A stretch of DNA of 64,000 bases from Zunongwangia pacifica (GTDB taxonomy: Bacteria > Bacteroidota > Bacteroidia > Flavobacteriales > Flavobacteriaceae). Each line of letters opens with the position of its first letter. The stretch's first letter is position 1. This document shows, in pieces, positions 8,085 to 17,070 of this stretch. Location: the NCBI RefSeq assembly GCF_023499215.1, contig NZ_JAKHSK010000003.1:124001-188000 (forward strand), written 5' to 3'. Below the pieces are notes generated by a model that made no database searches, had not been told where the DNA came from, and saw only the letters and a program-made list of their open reading frames with translations. Position numbers and translations under genes: made by a program.

Positions 8085-9890
8085 TCAAAAACAATACTTA
8101 TTTTCAGCGATTAACTTATCGGCAATTTCAGTTCTTAATTTTACTACATTCGGGAAGTTATCGTATTTGGTGAAACGCTTTAATCCCATTAACATCATTC
8201 GTAGCTCGTCTCCTTCAGCGAAAGAAATAATTCCTTCTTTGGCTTTGGCGTTGATTTTTTCAACGGCATTATAAAGGTAAAGCTGAGACATTGCTATTTG
8301 TTCTTTTTGGGTATCTTCCCCAAAACGTTTCGCGTTTTTTTCGGTTCTTAAAATAGCCGATTCTGCCATATATACTTCAATTAGAATATCTGAAGCAGCC
8401 AATAATAATTGCTGATGTTCTTCTAGCTGTGGTCCAAATTTCTGAACAGCACTACCGGCAACCATTAAGAATACTTTTTTCAGCTTTTTGATCATTTCTT
8501 TTTCTTCTGCGAATAATTCAGAATAATCGGGTTTGTCAAAAGACGGAATTCCCATTAATTCTTCTCCTACCGCTTGTGCAGGCCCTAAAAGATCTACGTG
8601 ACCTTTCATCGCTTTTTTTACGAGCATACCTACCGAAAGCATTCGGTTAATTTCGTTGGTTCCTTCATAAATTCTGGAAATACGAGCGTCTCTCCAAGCA
8701 GCTTCCATCGGCGTATCGGCAGAGAAGCCCATTCCACCAAAAACCTGAATTCCTTCGTCAGAGCAATTCTGAATATCTTCTGAACAAGCAACTTTCAAAA
8801 TTGAACATTCTATCGCATATTCTTCCACACCTTTTAATTCGGCTTCAGAATGCGAGTTTCCACTTTCCAGACGAATATTGATTCGGTCTTCAATATTTTT
8901 AGCCGCACGGTACGAAGCAGATTCACCCACATAAGCAGAAGTGGCCATTTCGGCTAACTTTTGCTTAATTGCTCCAAATTGTGCGATTGGCGTTTTAAAC
9001 TGCACTCTTTCGTTGGCATACTTTACCGCATTTTCAGTCACACGACGTTGTGCGTCTAAACAGGCTGCAGCCAGTTTAATTCGCCCAATATTTAACGCGT
9101 TCATTGCAATTTTAAAACCTTCGCCACGACCAGCCAACATATTTTCTACCGGAACTTTGGTTTCGTTAAAGAATACCTGACGGGTAGAGGAGGAGTGGAT
9201 CCCTAATTTCTTTTCTTCTTCCCCAAAAGAGATTCCGTTTTCTTTATCGTTTTCTACGATAAACCCGGTGATGTTTTTATCATCTTCTACACGAGCAAAA
9301 ACGATAAATACATTCGCAAAACCAGCGTTTGAGATCCACATTTTCTGTCCGCTAATGCTGTAGTATTTTCCGTCTTCAGAAAGTACGGCTTTGGTTTTTC
9401 CTGAATTGGCATCACTACCTGCGCCCGGTTCAGTTAAACAATACGCGCCAAACCATTCGCCGGTGGCTAATTTAGGCACGTATTTTTTCTTTTGCTCTTC
9501 GGTTCCGTAAAGCGTGATGGGCATTGTTCCAATCCCGGTATGCGCTCCAAAAGCGGTAGCGATAGATCCGGTAGCTCCAGAAATGTAGTCACAAACTAGC
9601 ATTGTAGAAACAAATCCCATCCCAAGTCCGTCATACTCTTCGGGTATGGCAACGCCAAGAAAACCAAGTTCCCCGGCTTTTTGCATAATTTCTTCGGTAA
9701 GTGCGTAATCTTTTTTCTCGAATCGTTCTTTGTGCGGAACGATCTCACGATCTACAAATTCTTTTACAGAATCACGCATCATCTTTTGCTCCTCGTTAAA
9801 ATCTTCAGGAGTAAAAACGTCGTCGCAGCTGGTTTCTTTTACTAAGAATTGACCACCTCTTAATATTTCTTTATCTGTTTTAGCTTCCAT
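8085..9890 (-). CDS. Acyl-CoA dehydrogenase (FadE-type, beta-oxidation step 1)
   Basis: 601 residues, longer than the ~380-residue short/medium-chain enzymes and close to very-long-chain forms. It has the dehydrogenase core (YCLTEPGAGSDANSGKTKA, MWISNAGFANVF) with the FAD and substrate motifs, EGIQVFGGMGFSADTPME, and RIYEGTNEINRM, whose first Glu is the usual catalytic base position. A C-terminal ~170-residue extension follows, as in VLCAD-like enzymes. It oxidises acyl-CoA to enoyl-CoA and is the last gene of the operon marR-fadB-fadA-acd, each main pair separated by a small four-helix-bundle gene. Chain-length preference is inferred only from architecture. Confidence 0.94.
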   Translation of the reverse strand: MEAKTDKEILRGGQFLVKETSCDDVFTPEDFNEEQKMMRDSVKEFVDREIVPHKERFEKKDYALTEEIMQKAGELGFLGVAIPEEYDGLGMGFVSTMLVCDYISGATGSIATAFGAHTGIGTMPITLYGTEEQKKKYVPKLATGEWFGAYCLTEPGAGSDANSGKTKAVLSEDGKYYSISGQKMWISNAGFANVFIVFARVEDDKNITGFIVENDKENGISFGEEEKKLGIHSSSTRQVFFNETKVPVENMLAGRGEGFKIAMNALNIGRIKLAAACLDAQRRVTENAVKYANERVQFKTPIAQFGAIKQKLAEMATSAYVGESASYRAAKNIEDRINIRLESGNSHSEAELKGVEEYAIECSILKVACSEDIQNCSDEGIQVFGGMGFSADTPMEAAWRDARISRIYEGTNEINRMLSVGMLVKKAMKGHVDLLGPAQAVGEELMGIPSFDKPDYSELFAEEKEMIKKLKKVFLMVAGSAVQKFGPQLEEHQQLLLAASDILIEVYMAESAILRTEKNAKRFGEDTQKEQIAMSQLYLYNAVEKINAKAKEGIISFAEGDELRMMLMGLKRFTKYDNFPNVVKLRTEIADKLIAENKYCF

Positions 9891-9945
9891 TTTTATTATT
9901 TTGAATTTTGAATTATAAATTTTGAATGCTTATAATTCAATAGTG

Positions 9946-10296
9946 TTAGACATTGTTTTTTGCTGTAATTATGATTTTTGTAATGATATTGATAATATGA
10001 TTTACTTCCTTTATCTCATCTAAAACATTGAGAGTTGTTAGCTCAGAATTATTCAGTAATCGTAACCAATATTTAGTTTCTCTAGCTTCTTTTGAAGCGA
10101 TAGACATTTTATTTATAAAATCTCTTTTGGATTGAGCAGCCGTGGCTTCTTCAACATTGGTTCCAATACTTGTTCCTGATTTTACAAGCTGTTTTGAAAT
10201 AATGAACTCTTTATCTTCCTGAAGTTTTTTGAATAGGGAAATAATACTTAGAGAGAAATTGAAAGTTTTATCGATAATTATATTTTCTGTTTTCAA
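9946..10296 (-). CDS. Four helix bundle protein (23S rRNA IVP / S23-like), copy 1
   Basis: 116 residues, all-helical, with the family signature KQLVKSGTSIGTNVEEATAA followed by SKRDFINKMSIASKEARETKYWLRLL. The family was named for an ORF in 23S rRNA intervening sequences, but here no rRNA is nearby; it lies between acyl-CoA dehydrogenase and thiolase genes on the same strand. The segment is bounded by imperfect inverted repeats (9912-9932 and 10322-10342, about 19 of 21 positions matching), and the right one reaches the thiolase stop codon. Molecular function is unknown; dimeric or pentameric bundles are known in the family. Confidence 0.88.
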   Translation of the reverse strand: MKTENIIIDKTFNFSLSIISLFKKLQEDKEFIISKQLVKSGTSIGTNVEEATAAQSKRDFINKMSIASKEARETKYWLRLLNNSELTTLNVLDEIKEVNHIINIITKIIITAKNNV

Positions 10297-10341
10297 ATTT
10301 CTCCCAATTCTAATTCAACATTTAGCATTCAAAATTCATAA

Positions 10342-11529
10342 TCAAAATACCTCATAAACCCCTGCGGCACCTTGTCCCGTTCCTACGCACATTGTTACCA
10401 TCGCGTATTTGTTGTTCAGGTTTCGTTTGCGCATTTCATCAAATATCTGAACGGATAGTTTGGCTCCGGTACAACCCAGCGGGTGACCCATTGAAATCGC
10501 ACCACCGTTTACATTCACGATATCTTTGTTTAATCCTAATTCACGAATCACGGCTAAAGACTGAGAAGCAAAGGCTTCATTCAATTCGATTAATGAAATA
10601 TCGTCTTGTTTTAATCCGGCTTGTTTTATTGCTTTTGGAATGGCTTTTACCGGTCCAATTCCCATAATTCTTGGTTCTACACCAACAGCGGTGTAACTTA
10701 CCATTCGGGCAATGGGTTCAAGGTTGAGTTCTTTTACCATTTCTTCGCTCATCACCATTACAAAAGCAGCACCGTCACTCATTTGCGAAGAGTTTCCGGC
10801 AGTGACACTTCCGCCTTCGGCAAAAACAGGTCGGAGTTTGTTCAAAACGGCTTCCGAAGTATCTTTTCGTGGTCCCTCATCTTTATTAACCGTATAGCTT
10901 TTGGTTTTCTTTTTTCCGTCTGCATCTACATAAGTCTCATCTATCGTGATCGGAACGATCTGATCCTGAAAACGATCTTCCGCCTGAGCTTTAATGGCTT
11001 TTTGATGCGAATTGTAAGCAAATTCATCCTGATCTTCCCGAGAAACTTTATACTGATTGGCCACCGCTTCGGCAGTTAATCCCATTCCCCAGTAATAATC
11101 TTCGTGACCTTCTTTCGCGAGTTTATAATCGGGAACCGGTTTGTAACCACCCATCGGGATGTAGCTCATACTTTCCGCGCCACCAGCGATAATACAGTCG
11201 GCCATTCCACTCTGAATTTTAGCGGAAGCAATGGCAATGGTTTCCAATCCGGAAGCGCAATAGCGGTTTACCGTCATTCCCGGTACGTCTTCGGTTTTTA
11301 ATCCCATTAAAGAAATTAACCGACCTACGTTTAAACCTTGCTCAGCTTCGGGCATTGCATTCCCAACGATCACATCGTCGATACGATTTTTATCAAAATC
11401 CGGAAGTTTATCCATCATATATTCGATGGTTTCGGCTGCCAGTTCATCTGGTCTTTTAAATCTGAACACGCCTCGGGGTGCTTTCCCCACCGCGGTTCTA
11501 TATGCTTTTACTATGTATGCTGTTTTCAT
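10342..11529 (-). CDS. fadA: Acetyl-CoA C-acyltransferase (thiolase, beta-oxidation)
   Basis: 395 residues, the normal thiolase length. Motifs: [10 protein letters not shown] with the acyl-accepting Cys91, [23 protein letters not shown] with the catalytic His, and [11 protein letters not shown] with the second catalytic Cys. It cleaves 3-ketoacyl-CoA with CoA to acetyl-CoA and a shortened acyl-CoA. Its position between the multifunctional FadB-like enzyme and acyl-CoA dehydrogenase supports a degradative rather than biosynthetic role. A strong assignment. Confidence 0.95.
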   Translation of the reverse strand: MKTAYIVKAYRTAVGKAPRGVFRFKRPDELAAETIEYMMDKLPDFDKNRIDDVIVGNAMPEAEQGLNVGRLISLMGLKTEDVPGMTVNRYCASGLETIAIASAKIQSGMADCIIAGGAESMSYIPMGGYKPVPDYKLAKEGHEDYYWGMGLTAEAVANQYKVSREDQDEFAYNSHQKAIKAQAEDRFQDQIVPITIDETYVDADGKKKTKSYTVNKDEGPRKDTSEAVLNKLRPVFAEGGSVTAGNSSQMSDGAAFVMVMSEEMVKELNLEPIARMVSYTAVGVEPRIMGIGPVKAIPKAIKQAGLKQDDISLIELNEAFASQSLAVIRELGLNKDIVNVNGGAISMGHPLGCTGAKLSVQIFDEMRKRNLNNKYAMVTMCVGTGQGAAGVYEVF

Positions 11530-11574
11530 TTTTTCTAGTATTTAGTATTTAGATGTGAGATTTGAGACGTGAGA

Positions 11575-11931
11575 TTATTTAGATGAAAATTTTTGGATGA
11601 GTGTATAATTCATTTTTTGTATTTCCATCAAATCATCAATTATTGGCTGAATTTTAAACTCTGTTATTAGATCTAATTCGTAGGCAAGGATTAATTGCGT
11701 ACAAAGCTCATTAGAAGAGCCATTAGCGATACCTAGAAAATTTCTAAACTCTCCATTTGTATTTCGTCCCGCTCCTTCGGCAATATTAGAAGCGATTGAA
11801 ATAGCGCTGCGACGAATCTGACTTGTAAGTCCGAATTTTTCTTCAGAAGGAAATTCTGAAGAAATTAGATATACTTTTTTAGCAATTCTCATTGCTTTTT
11901 GCCAAATCTTCAAATTTTGAAAGTTATGCAT
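11575..11931 (-). CDS. Four helix bundle protein (23S rRNA IVP / S23-like), copy 2
   Basis: 118 residues. Starts MHNFQNLKIWQKAMRIAKKVY, then FGLTSQIRRSAISIASNIAEG and FLGIANGSSNELCTQLILAYEL, the fuller signature of the family. It is clearly diverged from the copy at 9946-10296 (different N-terminus, different repeat text around it), so it is not a recent tandem duplication. It sits between thiolase and fadB on the same strand, flanked by imperfect inverted text rich in GAGATTTGAGA / TCTCAAATCT (about 11543-11580 and 11937-11974). Function unknown. Confidence 0.9.
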   Translation of the reverse strand: MHNFQNLKIWQKAMRIAKKVYLISSEFPSEEKFGLTSQIRRSAISIASNIAEGAGRNTNGEFRNFLGIANGSSNELCTQLILAYELDLITEFKIQPIIDDLMEIQKMNYTLIQKFSSK

Positions 11932-11967
11932 AGCGAATTCTTAAATCTAATATCTCAATTCTCAAAT

Positions 11968-14376
11968 CTAATTACGTAGAGGTTTCCCCTTCTGTAACAT
12001 ATGCTGAAGGCGTTCTAATGTTTTTCGTTCTCCGCAAAGGCTTAAGAAAGCTTCACGTTCCAGGTCTAATAAGTATTGTTCACTTACATACGATGCTTCA
12101 GAAAGGTCTCCACCGGCCATTACGTAAGCCAGTTTGTTAGCGATTTTCTTATCGTGGTCGCTAATATATTTTCCGGCGTTCATCTGGTCGGTTCCTACAT
12201 AAAAAGCTCCTAAAGCCTGTTTTCCCAACACTTTGATGTCGTTACGTTTAATAGGTTGTGTATATCCATTATCTGCCATTAACATCGCGTGTTTTTTCGC
12301 GATGGCTAATTGGTTGTCACGGTTCACCACCACAATATCTTTTCCTTTTTGTAGAATATTGGTATCGTAAGCTTCGTATGCCGAAGTGGATACTTTCGCC
12401 ATCCCGATGGTGAGGAAATTTTCGCGTAATCGGTTTAACTCAACATCATCTTTTTGGTAAGTGTCAGCCGCTCTCAGTGTCATTTCTTTAGAACCGCCAC
12501 CGCCGGGAATTACCCCAACACCAAATTCTACTAAACCAATATATGTTTCGGCGTGTGCTACCACTTTATCGGCGTGTAAGGAAAGTTCGCAACCGCCACC
12601 CAAGGTCATATTATGCGGAGCAGATACGGTTGGAATAGCCGAGTAGCGCATACGCATCATCGTATCCTGGAAGTATTTAATGGCCATATTCAACTCATCA
12701 TATTCCTGCTCGACCGCCATCATAAAGATCATTCCGATATTGGCGCCTACTGAGAAGTTTTTTCCGTCGTTGGAAACTACCAATCCACGGTATTCCTTTT
12801 CAGCTAAATCAATCGCTTTATTGATTCCGTCTAAAACATCACCACCGATGGAATTCATTTTACTGCGGAATTCTAAATTGAGGATGCCGTCGCCTAAATC
12901 TTCAACGACAACTCCACTGTTTTGGAATACAGCCTTAGATTCACGAATATTATCTAAAATGATATGGGAATCTTTTCCAGGAACTTTTACGTGTTTCTTC
13001 TCAGAAATTTCATAATAATAGGTGTTTCCTTCTTTTACTGAATAGAAGGAAGTCACCCCGGCGTCAACCATTTCTGAAACCCAGGCTGCAGGCTCGTAAC
13101 CTTCAGCTTTCATCATCTCAATTCCCTTTTCTACACCAATGGCATCCCAAACCTGAAATGGCCCGTGTTCCCATCCAAAACCGGCCTGCATTGCATCATC
13201 GATTTTGTAAAGTTCATCGGTAATTTCTGGAATTCTGTTTGACGCGTAAGCGAAAAGTGCCGAGAAGTTTTTGCGGTAAAATTTACCTGCTTTTCCTTCA
13301 TCTTTAATTAAAACTTTATAACGATCGCTAAGTTTATCGATAGTTTTTGTTTGGTCTAAAACTCCGAATTTTGCGCTTTTACGATCCCGAAATTCCATTT
13401 TATCAAGATCCAGAGATTTAATTTCGCTGGAACCGTCGTCTTTTTTTACTTTTTTATAAAATCCGGTATTATCAGTTTTGCTTCCCAGCCATTTGTTATC
13501 CATCATTGTCTGGATAAAATCGGGCAGTTTAAAAAGCTCGTGTGCTTCATCTTCGGGAACGTTTTCGTACAATCCGTTAGCAACGTGCACCAACGTATCT
13601 AAACCCACCACATCTACGGTACGAAAGGTAGCCGATTTTTGGCGGCCAATTACCGGACCGGTTAACTTGTCGACCTCTTCAATGGTCATATCCATATCTT
13701 TTACCATATGGAATAAACTCATAATGCTGAAAATCCCTACGCGGTTTCCGATAAATGCCGGAGTGTCTTTGGCGATTACCGATTTTTTCCCGAGGAATTT
13801 TTTTCCGTAGTCATTCAAGAAATTCAATACCTCTTCTGAAGTATCGGGTCCCGGAATAATTTCGAATAAACGTAAATATCTTGGTGGATTGAAAAAGTGC
13901 GTTCCGCAGAAATGTTTCTGGAAATCTTCACTTCTACCTTCGTTCATAAATTTAATGGGAATTCCGGAAGTGTTGGAAGTAATTAAAGTTCCCGGTTTTC
14001 TATGTTTTTCAAGTTTTTCAAAAACCTGTTTTTTAATGTCTAATCGTTCTACAACCACTTCGATAATCCAATCTACTTCAGAAACTTTAGCGATATCATC
14101 TTCTAAATTTCCGGTGGTTATGCGATTGGCAAAATCTTTATGGTAAATAGGGGAGGGCTTGGATTTTAAAGAATTTTGAAGGGAATCGTTAACGATACGA
14201 TTACGCACTTCTTTGTCTTCTAAAGTAAGTCCCTTTTTTTGTTCTTTTTCATTGAGTTCTCGCGGAACGATGTCGAGCAGTAACACCTCGACGCCAATAT
14301 TGGCGAAGTGGCAGGCGATACCGCTACCCATAATTCCTGATCCAATGACAGCAACTTTATTGATTATTCGCTTCAT
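11968..14376 (-). CDS. fadB: 3-hydroxyacyl-CoA dehydrogenase / enoyl-CoA hydratase fusion
   Basis: 802 residues. The dehydrogenase comes first: Rossmann NAD motif VAVIGSGIMGSGIACHFAN at the N-terminus, TSNTSGIP and GTHFFNPPRYL, then the helical C-domain (FIGNRVGIF). A crotonase-fold hydratase domain follows from about residue 490 (VVSNDGKNFSVGANIG, MTLGGGCELSLHADKV, GVIPGGGGSKEM). This is the reverse of E. coli FadB order, and such HAD-first fusions are common in Bacteroidota. It carries out beta-oxidation steps 2 and 3. The start is 2 bp after the marR stop, so the two are certainly co-transcribed. Confidence 0.94.
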   Translation of the reverse strand: MKRIINKVAVIGSGIMGSGIACHFANIGVEVLLLDIVPRELNEKEQKKGLTLEDKEVRNRIVNDSLQNSLKSKPSPIYHKDFANRITTGNLEDDIAKVSEVDWIIEVVVERLDIKKQVFEKLEKHRKPGTLITSNTSGIPIKFMNEGRSEDFQKHFCGTHFFNPPRYLRLFEIIPGPDTSEEVLNFLNDYGKKFLGKKSVIAKDTPAFIGNRVGIFSIMSLFHMVKDMDMTIEEVDKLTGPVIGRQKSATFRTVDVVGLDTLVHVANGLYENVPEDEAHELFKLPDFIQTMMDNKWLGSKTDNTGFYKKVKKDDGSSEIKSLDLDKMEFRDRKSAKFGVLDQTKTIDKLSDRYKVLIKDEGKAGKFYRKNFSALFAYASNRIPEITDELYKIDDAMQAGFGWEHGPFQVWDAIGVEKGIEMMKAEGYEPAAWVSEMVDAGVTSFYSVKEGNTYYYEISEKKHVKVPGKDSHIILDNIRESKAVFQNSGVVVEDLGDGILNLEFRSKMNSIGGDVLDGINKAIDLAEKEYRGLVVSNDGKNFSVGANIGMIFMMAVEQEYDELNMAIKYFQDTMMRMRYSAIPTVSAPHNMTLGGGCELSLHADKVVAHAETYIGLVEFGVGVIPGGGGSKEMTLRAADTYQKDDVELNRLRENFLTIGMAKVSTSAYEAYDTNILQKGKDIVVVNRDNQLAIAKKHAMLMADNGYTQPIKRNDIKVLGKQALGAFYVGTDQMNAGKYISDHDKKIANKLAYVMAGGDLSEASYVSEQYLLDLEREAFLSLCGERKTLERLQHMLQKGKPLRN

Positions 14377-14378
14377 AA

Positions 14379-14846
14379 TTATTTCGCTGAGGTTTCAGGT
14401 TTATAAATTTTTTTATTGTTGATTAATTCCATTATCGTATTGGCTACTTCGATAAATGTTTTAAGATCTTCTTCACTAACATTTTCTTTTACCGCTTCAT
14501 CAAATCTTAATACTACCCCTTTAGAGAAATTACGCATTTCCAAACCAAATTTTGTAAGATTTATAAGAACGCTACGGCCATCTTCTGGATTTCTTTTACG
14601 AACTATTAAGCCTTTATCTTCCATGGTTCTTAGAATGCGACTAAGGCTGGTGGCTTCCATCCCCATTTTTGGACCTAAAGAGGTGGACGGAGTTCCTTTT
14701 TCGGGATCTATGCTAAGTAAAGCAAATCCAGTTGCCATGGTACTGCCAGCTTTACCGGCTTCTTCATTATACAATTTAGAAACGGCCATCCAGGTAGCTC
14801 TTAAAACATAATCTATCGTTTTTTCTTTCATATTCTTCCCTTTCAC
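14379..14846 (-). CDS. MarR-family transcriptional regulator of the beta-oxidation operon
   Basis: 155 residues with a winged helix-turn-helix: MGMEATSLSRILRTMEDKGLIVRKRNPEDGRSVLINLT, including the DxRS wing motif of MarR proteins. A second in-frame ATG five codons in (14831) is an equally good start. As first gene of marR-fadB-fadA-acd, 2 bp from fadB, it probably represses its own operon and may be relieved by acyl-CoA or a fatty acid, as for other fatty-acid MarR/FadR-type regulators; the ligand is inference. A palindrome TATGC-GT-GCATA at 14925-14936 lies just upstream of its predicted -7 box and is a candidate operator. Confidence 0.9.
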   Translation of the reverse strand: MKGKNMKEKTIDYVLRATWMAVSKLYNEEAGKAGSTMATGFALLSIDPEKGTPSTSLGPKMGMEATSLSRILRTMEDKGLIVRKRNPEDGRSVLINLTKFGLEMRNFSKGVVLRFDEAVKENVSEEDLKTFIEVANTIMELINNKKIYKPETSAK

Positions 14847-14879
14847 AGGGGGTTAGTCGGTTAGGATGATAATTTTTTG

Positions 14880-14905
14880 GGGAGCTCCTTTTTAAGGAGC
14901 CTCCC
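14880..14905. other. Strong 11-bp hairpin at the predicted transcription start of the fad operon
   Basis: GGGAG-CTCCTT (14880-14890) pairs with AAGGAG-c-CTCCC (14894-14905), with a 3-nt loop and one bulged C. No T-run follows on the - strand, so it is not a typical terminator for the fad transcript. It begins right after the -7 box and would form the 5' end of the mRNA, or could be a second protein-binding palindrome. Confidence 0.6.
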
Positions 14906-14912
14906 AAATGTA
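14905..14912 (-). promoter_or_regulatory. Predicted -7 box of the marR-fad promoter
   Basis: TACATTTG on the - strand fits the Bacteroidota TAnnTTTG -7 consensus, about 60 bp upstream of the marR start. No clear TTTG -33 element was seen. Confidence 0.55.
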
Positions 14913-14924
14913 ATAAAAATATAC

Positions 14925-14936
14925 TATGCGTGCATA
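14925..14936. promoter_or_regulatory. Candidate MarR operator palindrome
   Basis: TATGC-GT-GCATA is a 5+5 bp inverted repeat with a 2-bp spacer, located 12 bp upstream of the predicted -7 box of the marR-fad operon. MarR proteins usually bind short palindromes overlapping their own promoter. Position and symmetry support an operator; binding is inferred. Confidence 0.45.
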
Positions 14937-14995
14937 ATAAATAAATGTAAATTTTGTTAATATTATATTATTTATGCTGTAATTTTTAGACTAAA

Positions 14996-15020
14996 CAAAA
15001 AAATCCCCTGGTTTGGGGAC
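14996..15020 (-). terminator. Rho-independent terminator of the acyl-CoA ligase gene
   Basis: TCCCC/GGGGA stem (15004-15008, 15015-15019) with a 6-nt loop and, on the - strand, a run of seven T (A-run 14997-15003). It separates the ligase from the marR-fad operon. Confidence 0.8.
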
Positions 15021-15051
15021 TTTTATGCAATAAATTAAATGTTATTTTGAA

Positions 15052-16833
15052 TTATTGATGATCATATATAAGGTTGTAAAGATCAATATATTTTTCTTTT
15101 ACATTCTTTCTTTTCACCTTCATGGTAGGGGTAAGGTGACCATCTTCAACAGTCCATATATCTGGTGTTAATTTGAATGTTTTTACTTTTTCCCACTTAC
15201 CAAAACTTTTGTTGTAAAAGTCTATATCCTGTTGAATACGATCGATCACTAATTGATTGTTCGCAATTTCTTTTTCGCTTTTATCTCCAAGATCAATGTT
15301 TTTACGTGAAGCCCATTCCCTCACAAAATCAAAGTTGGGTTGAATTAAAGCAGCAGGCATTTTTTCTCCTTCTCCCACGACCATTATCTGTTCAATAAAT
15401 TGTGATTGCTTCATTGTATTTTCCAGGATTTGTGGTGCTACATATTTACCTCCTGAAGTTTTGAACATTTCTTTTTTTCTATCGGTAATTTTTAAGAAAC
15501 CATCGGCATCAATTTCCCCAATATCTCCGGTATGAAAATAATGATCTTCGGTAAGGGCTAATTTCGTTTTTTCTTCGTCCTTATAATAGCCCATCATTAC
15601 ACTTGGCCCCTTGGCTAAAATTTCACCATCTTCTGCGATCTTGACCTCACAATTTTTAATAGGTTTTCCAACCGTTCCAATCTTAAAATTATGATCCCTT
15701 TCATCATTCACGGCAATTACGGGAGATGTTTCGGTAAGTCCGTATCCTTCCATAACAGGAATTCCCGCTGCCGCAAAAACTCTTGCCAGTCGTGGTTGTA
15801 ACGCAGCACTACCAGAAACAATTAGTTCTATATTACCACCTAGACCTTCTTTCCACTTCGAAAATACAATTTTACGAGCTAAACTTAATTTAAATTCATA
15901 CCATGACCCGTTAGCTCCATAAGGTTCATATTGATGTCCTAAACTTAAGGCCCAATTAAATAAAGCCGTTTTTATCCCACCGGCAGAAGTTCCTTTAGCT
16001 ATAATTTTGTCATATACCTTTTCCAGTAGTCTGGGAACTGCCGTAATCACATTTGGTTTTACCTCTTTTAGATTTTCACTAAGCATATCTATCGATTCTG
16101 CAAAGTAGATCGAAACCGCATAATATTGATATAGATAGAGGATCATCCGTTCAAAAACATGGCATATCGGTAAGAAACTTAATGCCGTATATGTCCCGAA
16201 ATCGAAAGGAACACGAGGAGCACTTCCTATAACATTGCTAACAATATTTTCGTGAGAAAGCATTACCCCTTTAGGTCTTCCTGTGGTTCCCGAGGTATAA
16301 ATTAAGGTTGCAAGATCCTTACTCGTTACGGCATCCATACGTTGTTGAACCTCGCCCTGATTGCTAAGATCTTCACCAATGTCAAGCACTTCTTTCCAGT
16401 TTTTACAACCTTCAATTTCATCAAAACTGTACACTTCTTTAAGATGTGTATTTGCTTTTATGGCATTTACTTTATCCAATACTTCTTTATCTGAGACAAA
16501 GCAATAGATCGATTCGCTATGATTTATAACGTATTCGTATTCCTGTTCAGAAATTGTGGGATAAACGGGTACGTTTTGGGCTCCAACCTGTAATATGCCA
16601 ATATCCAGAATATTCCATTCATTCCTATTATTAGAAGAAATTACGGCGATTTTGTCATTAGGTTTTATCCCAAGTCTTAAAAGTCCTCTACTAATTTTAT
16701 TTGCCTGATCTAAATATTCGTTGGTAGATAATTTAACCCAATTGCCATTTACTTTTGTAGCAAGTGAAGTTTCTAGCGGAAAGTTTTTCTGCTGATAATA
16801 TGGAAAATCAAAAAGACGTTTTATCTCGTTCAT
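15052..16833 (-). CDS. fadD: Long-chain-fatty-acid--CoA ligase (AMP-forming)
   Basis: 593 residues of the adenylate-forming superfamily. The AMP-binding P-loop is LIYTSGTTGRPKGVMLSHEN (about residues 178-197); further motifs are MEGYGLTETSPVIAV, YFHTGDIGEIDADGFLKITD, and RKKEMFKTSGGKYVAPQ with the catalytic Lys region. Overall it resembles the FAA1/FadD15-type long-chain ligases. It activates fatty acids to acyl-CoA before beta-oxidation or lipid synthesis. It lies behind the marR-fad operon on the same strand but is separated by a terminator and 205 bp, so it has its own promoter. The symbol is by function; several paralogues are usual in this family. Confidence 0.9.
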   Translation of the reverse strand: MNEIKRLFDFPYYQQKNFPLETSLATKVNGNWVKLSTNEYLDQANKISRGLLRLGIKPNDKIAVISSNNRNEWNILDIGILQVGAQNVPVYPTISEQEYEYVINHSESIYCFVSDKEVLDKVNAIKANTHLKEVYSFDEIEGCKNWKEVLDIGEDLSNQGEVQQRMDAVTSKDLATLIYTSGTTGRPKGVMLSHENIVSNVIGSAPRVPFDFGTYTALSFLPICHVFERMILYLYQYYAVSIYFAESIDMLSENLKEVKPNVITAVPRLLEKVYDKIIAKGTSAGGIKTALFNWALSLGHQYEPYGANGSWYEFKLSLARKIVFSKWKEGLGGNIELIVSGSAALQPRLARVFAAAGIPVMEGYGLTETSPVIAVNDERDHNFKIGTVGKPIKNCEVKIAEDGEILAKGPSVMMGYYKDEEKTKLALTEDHYFHTGDIGEIDADGFLKITDRKKEMFKTSGGKYVAPQILENTMKQSQFIEQIMVVGEGEKMPAALIQPNFDFVREWASRKNIDLGDKSEKEIANNQLVIDRIQQDIDFYNKSFGKWEKVKTFKLTPDIWTVEDGHLTPTMKVKRKNVKEKYIDLYNLIYDHQ

Positions 16834-17070
16834 CTATGTATACATTAGAGTACCTTGCAAAATAGCAAAATAGTGGAGTATTTCAAATGAAATTAATAAA
16901 AAAGAAACTAAAAATTAGAATCAATTTATGAGTTTTTTAATTTTGTTGGAAATATGAAGATATTAATTCATAATATGTACTAATTATTTAAACTATTAGT
17001 TAAAATAGAATTAAATGTATAAGTATTTTTCTTTCCCTCTTTGCAGTTCATTAGATTGCTTATAAAAACT

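Noticed and set aside
10621-11079. + strand frame of 152 codons
   Set aside because: Lies entirely antisense to the thiolase gene, which has all catalytic motifs; composition is Phe/His/Ser-rich as expected of a shadow frame.
9946-11931. Remnant rRNA intervening sequences around the four-helix-bundle genes
   Set aside because: No 23S rRNA sequence is present; the family name is historical and these genes often occur away from rRNA.
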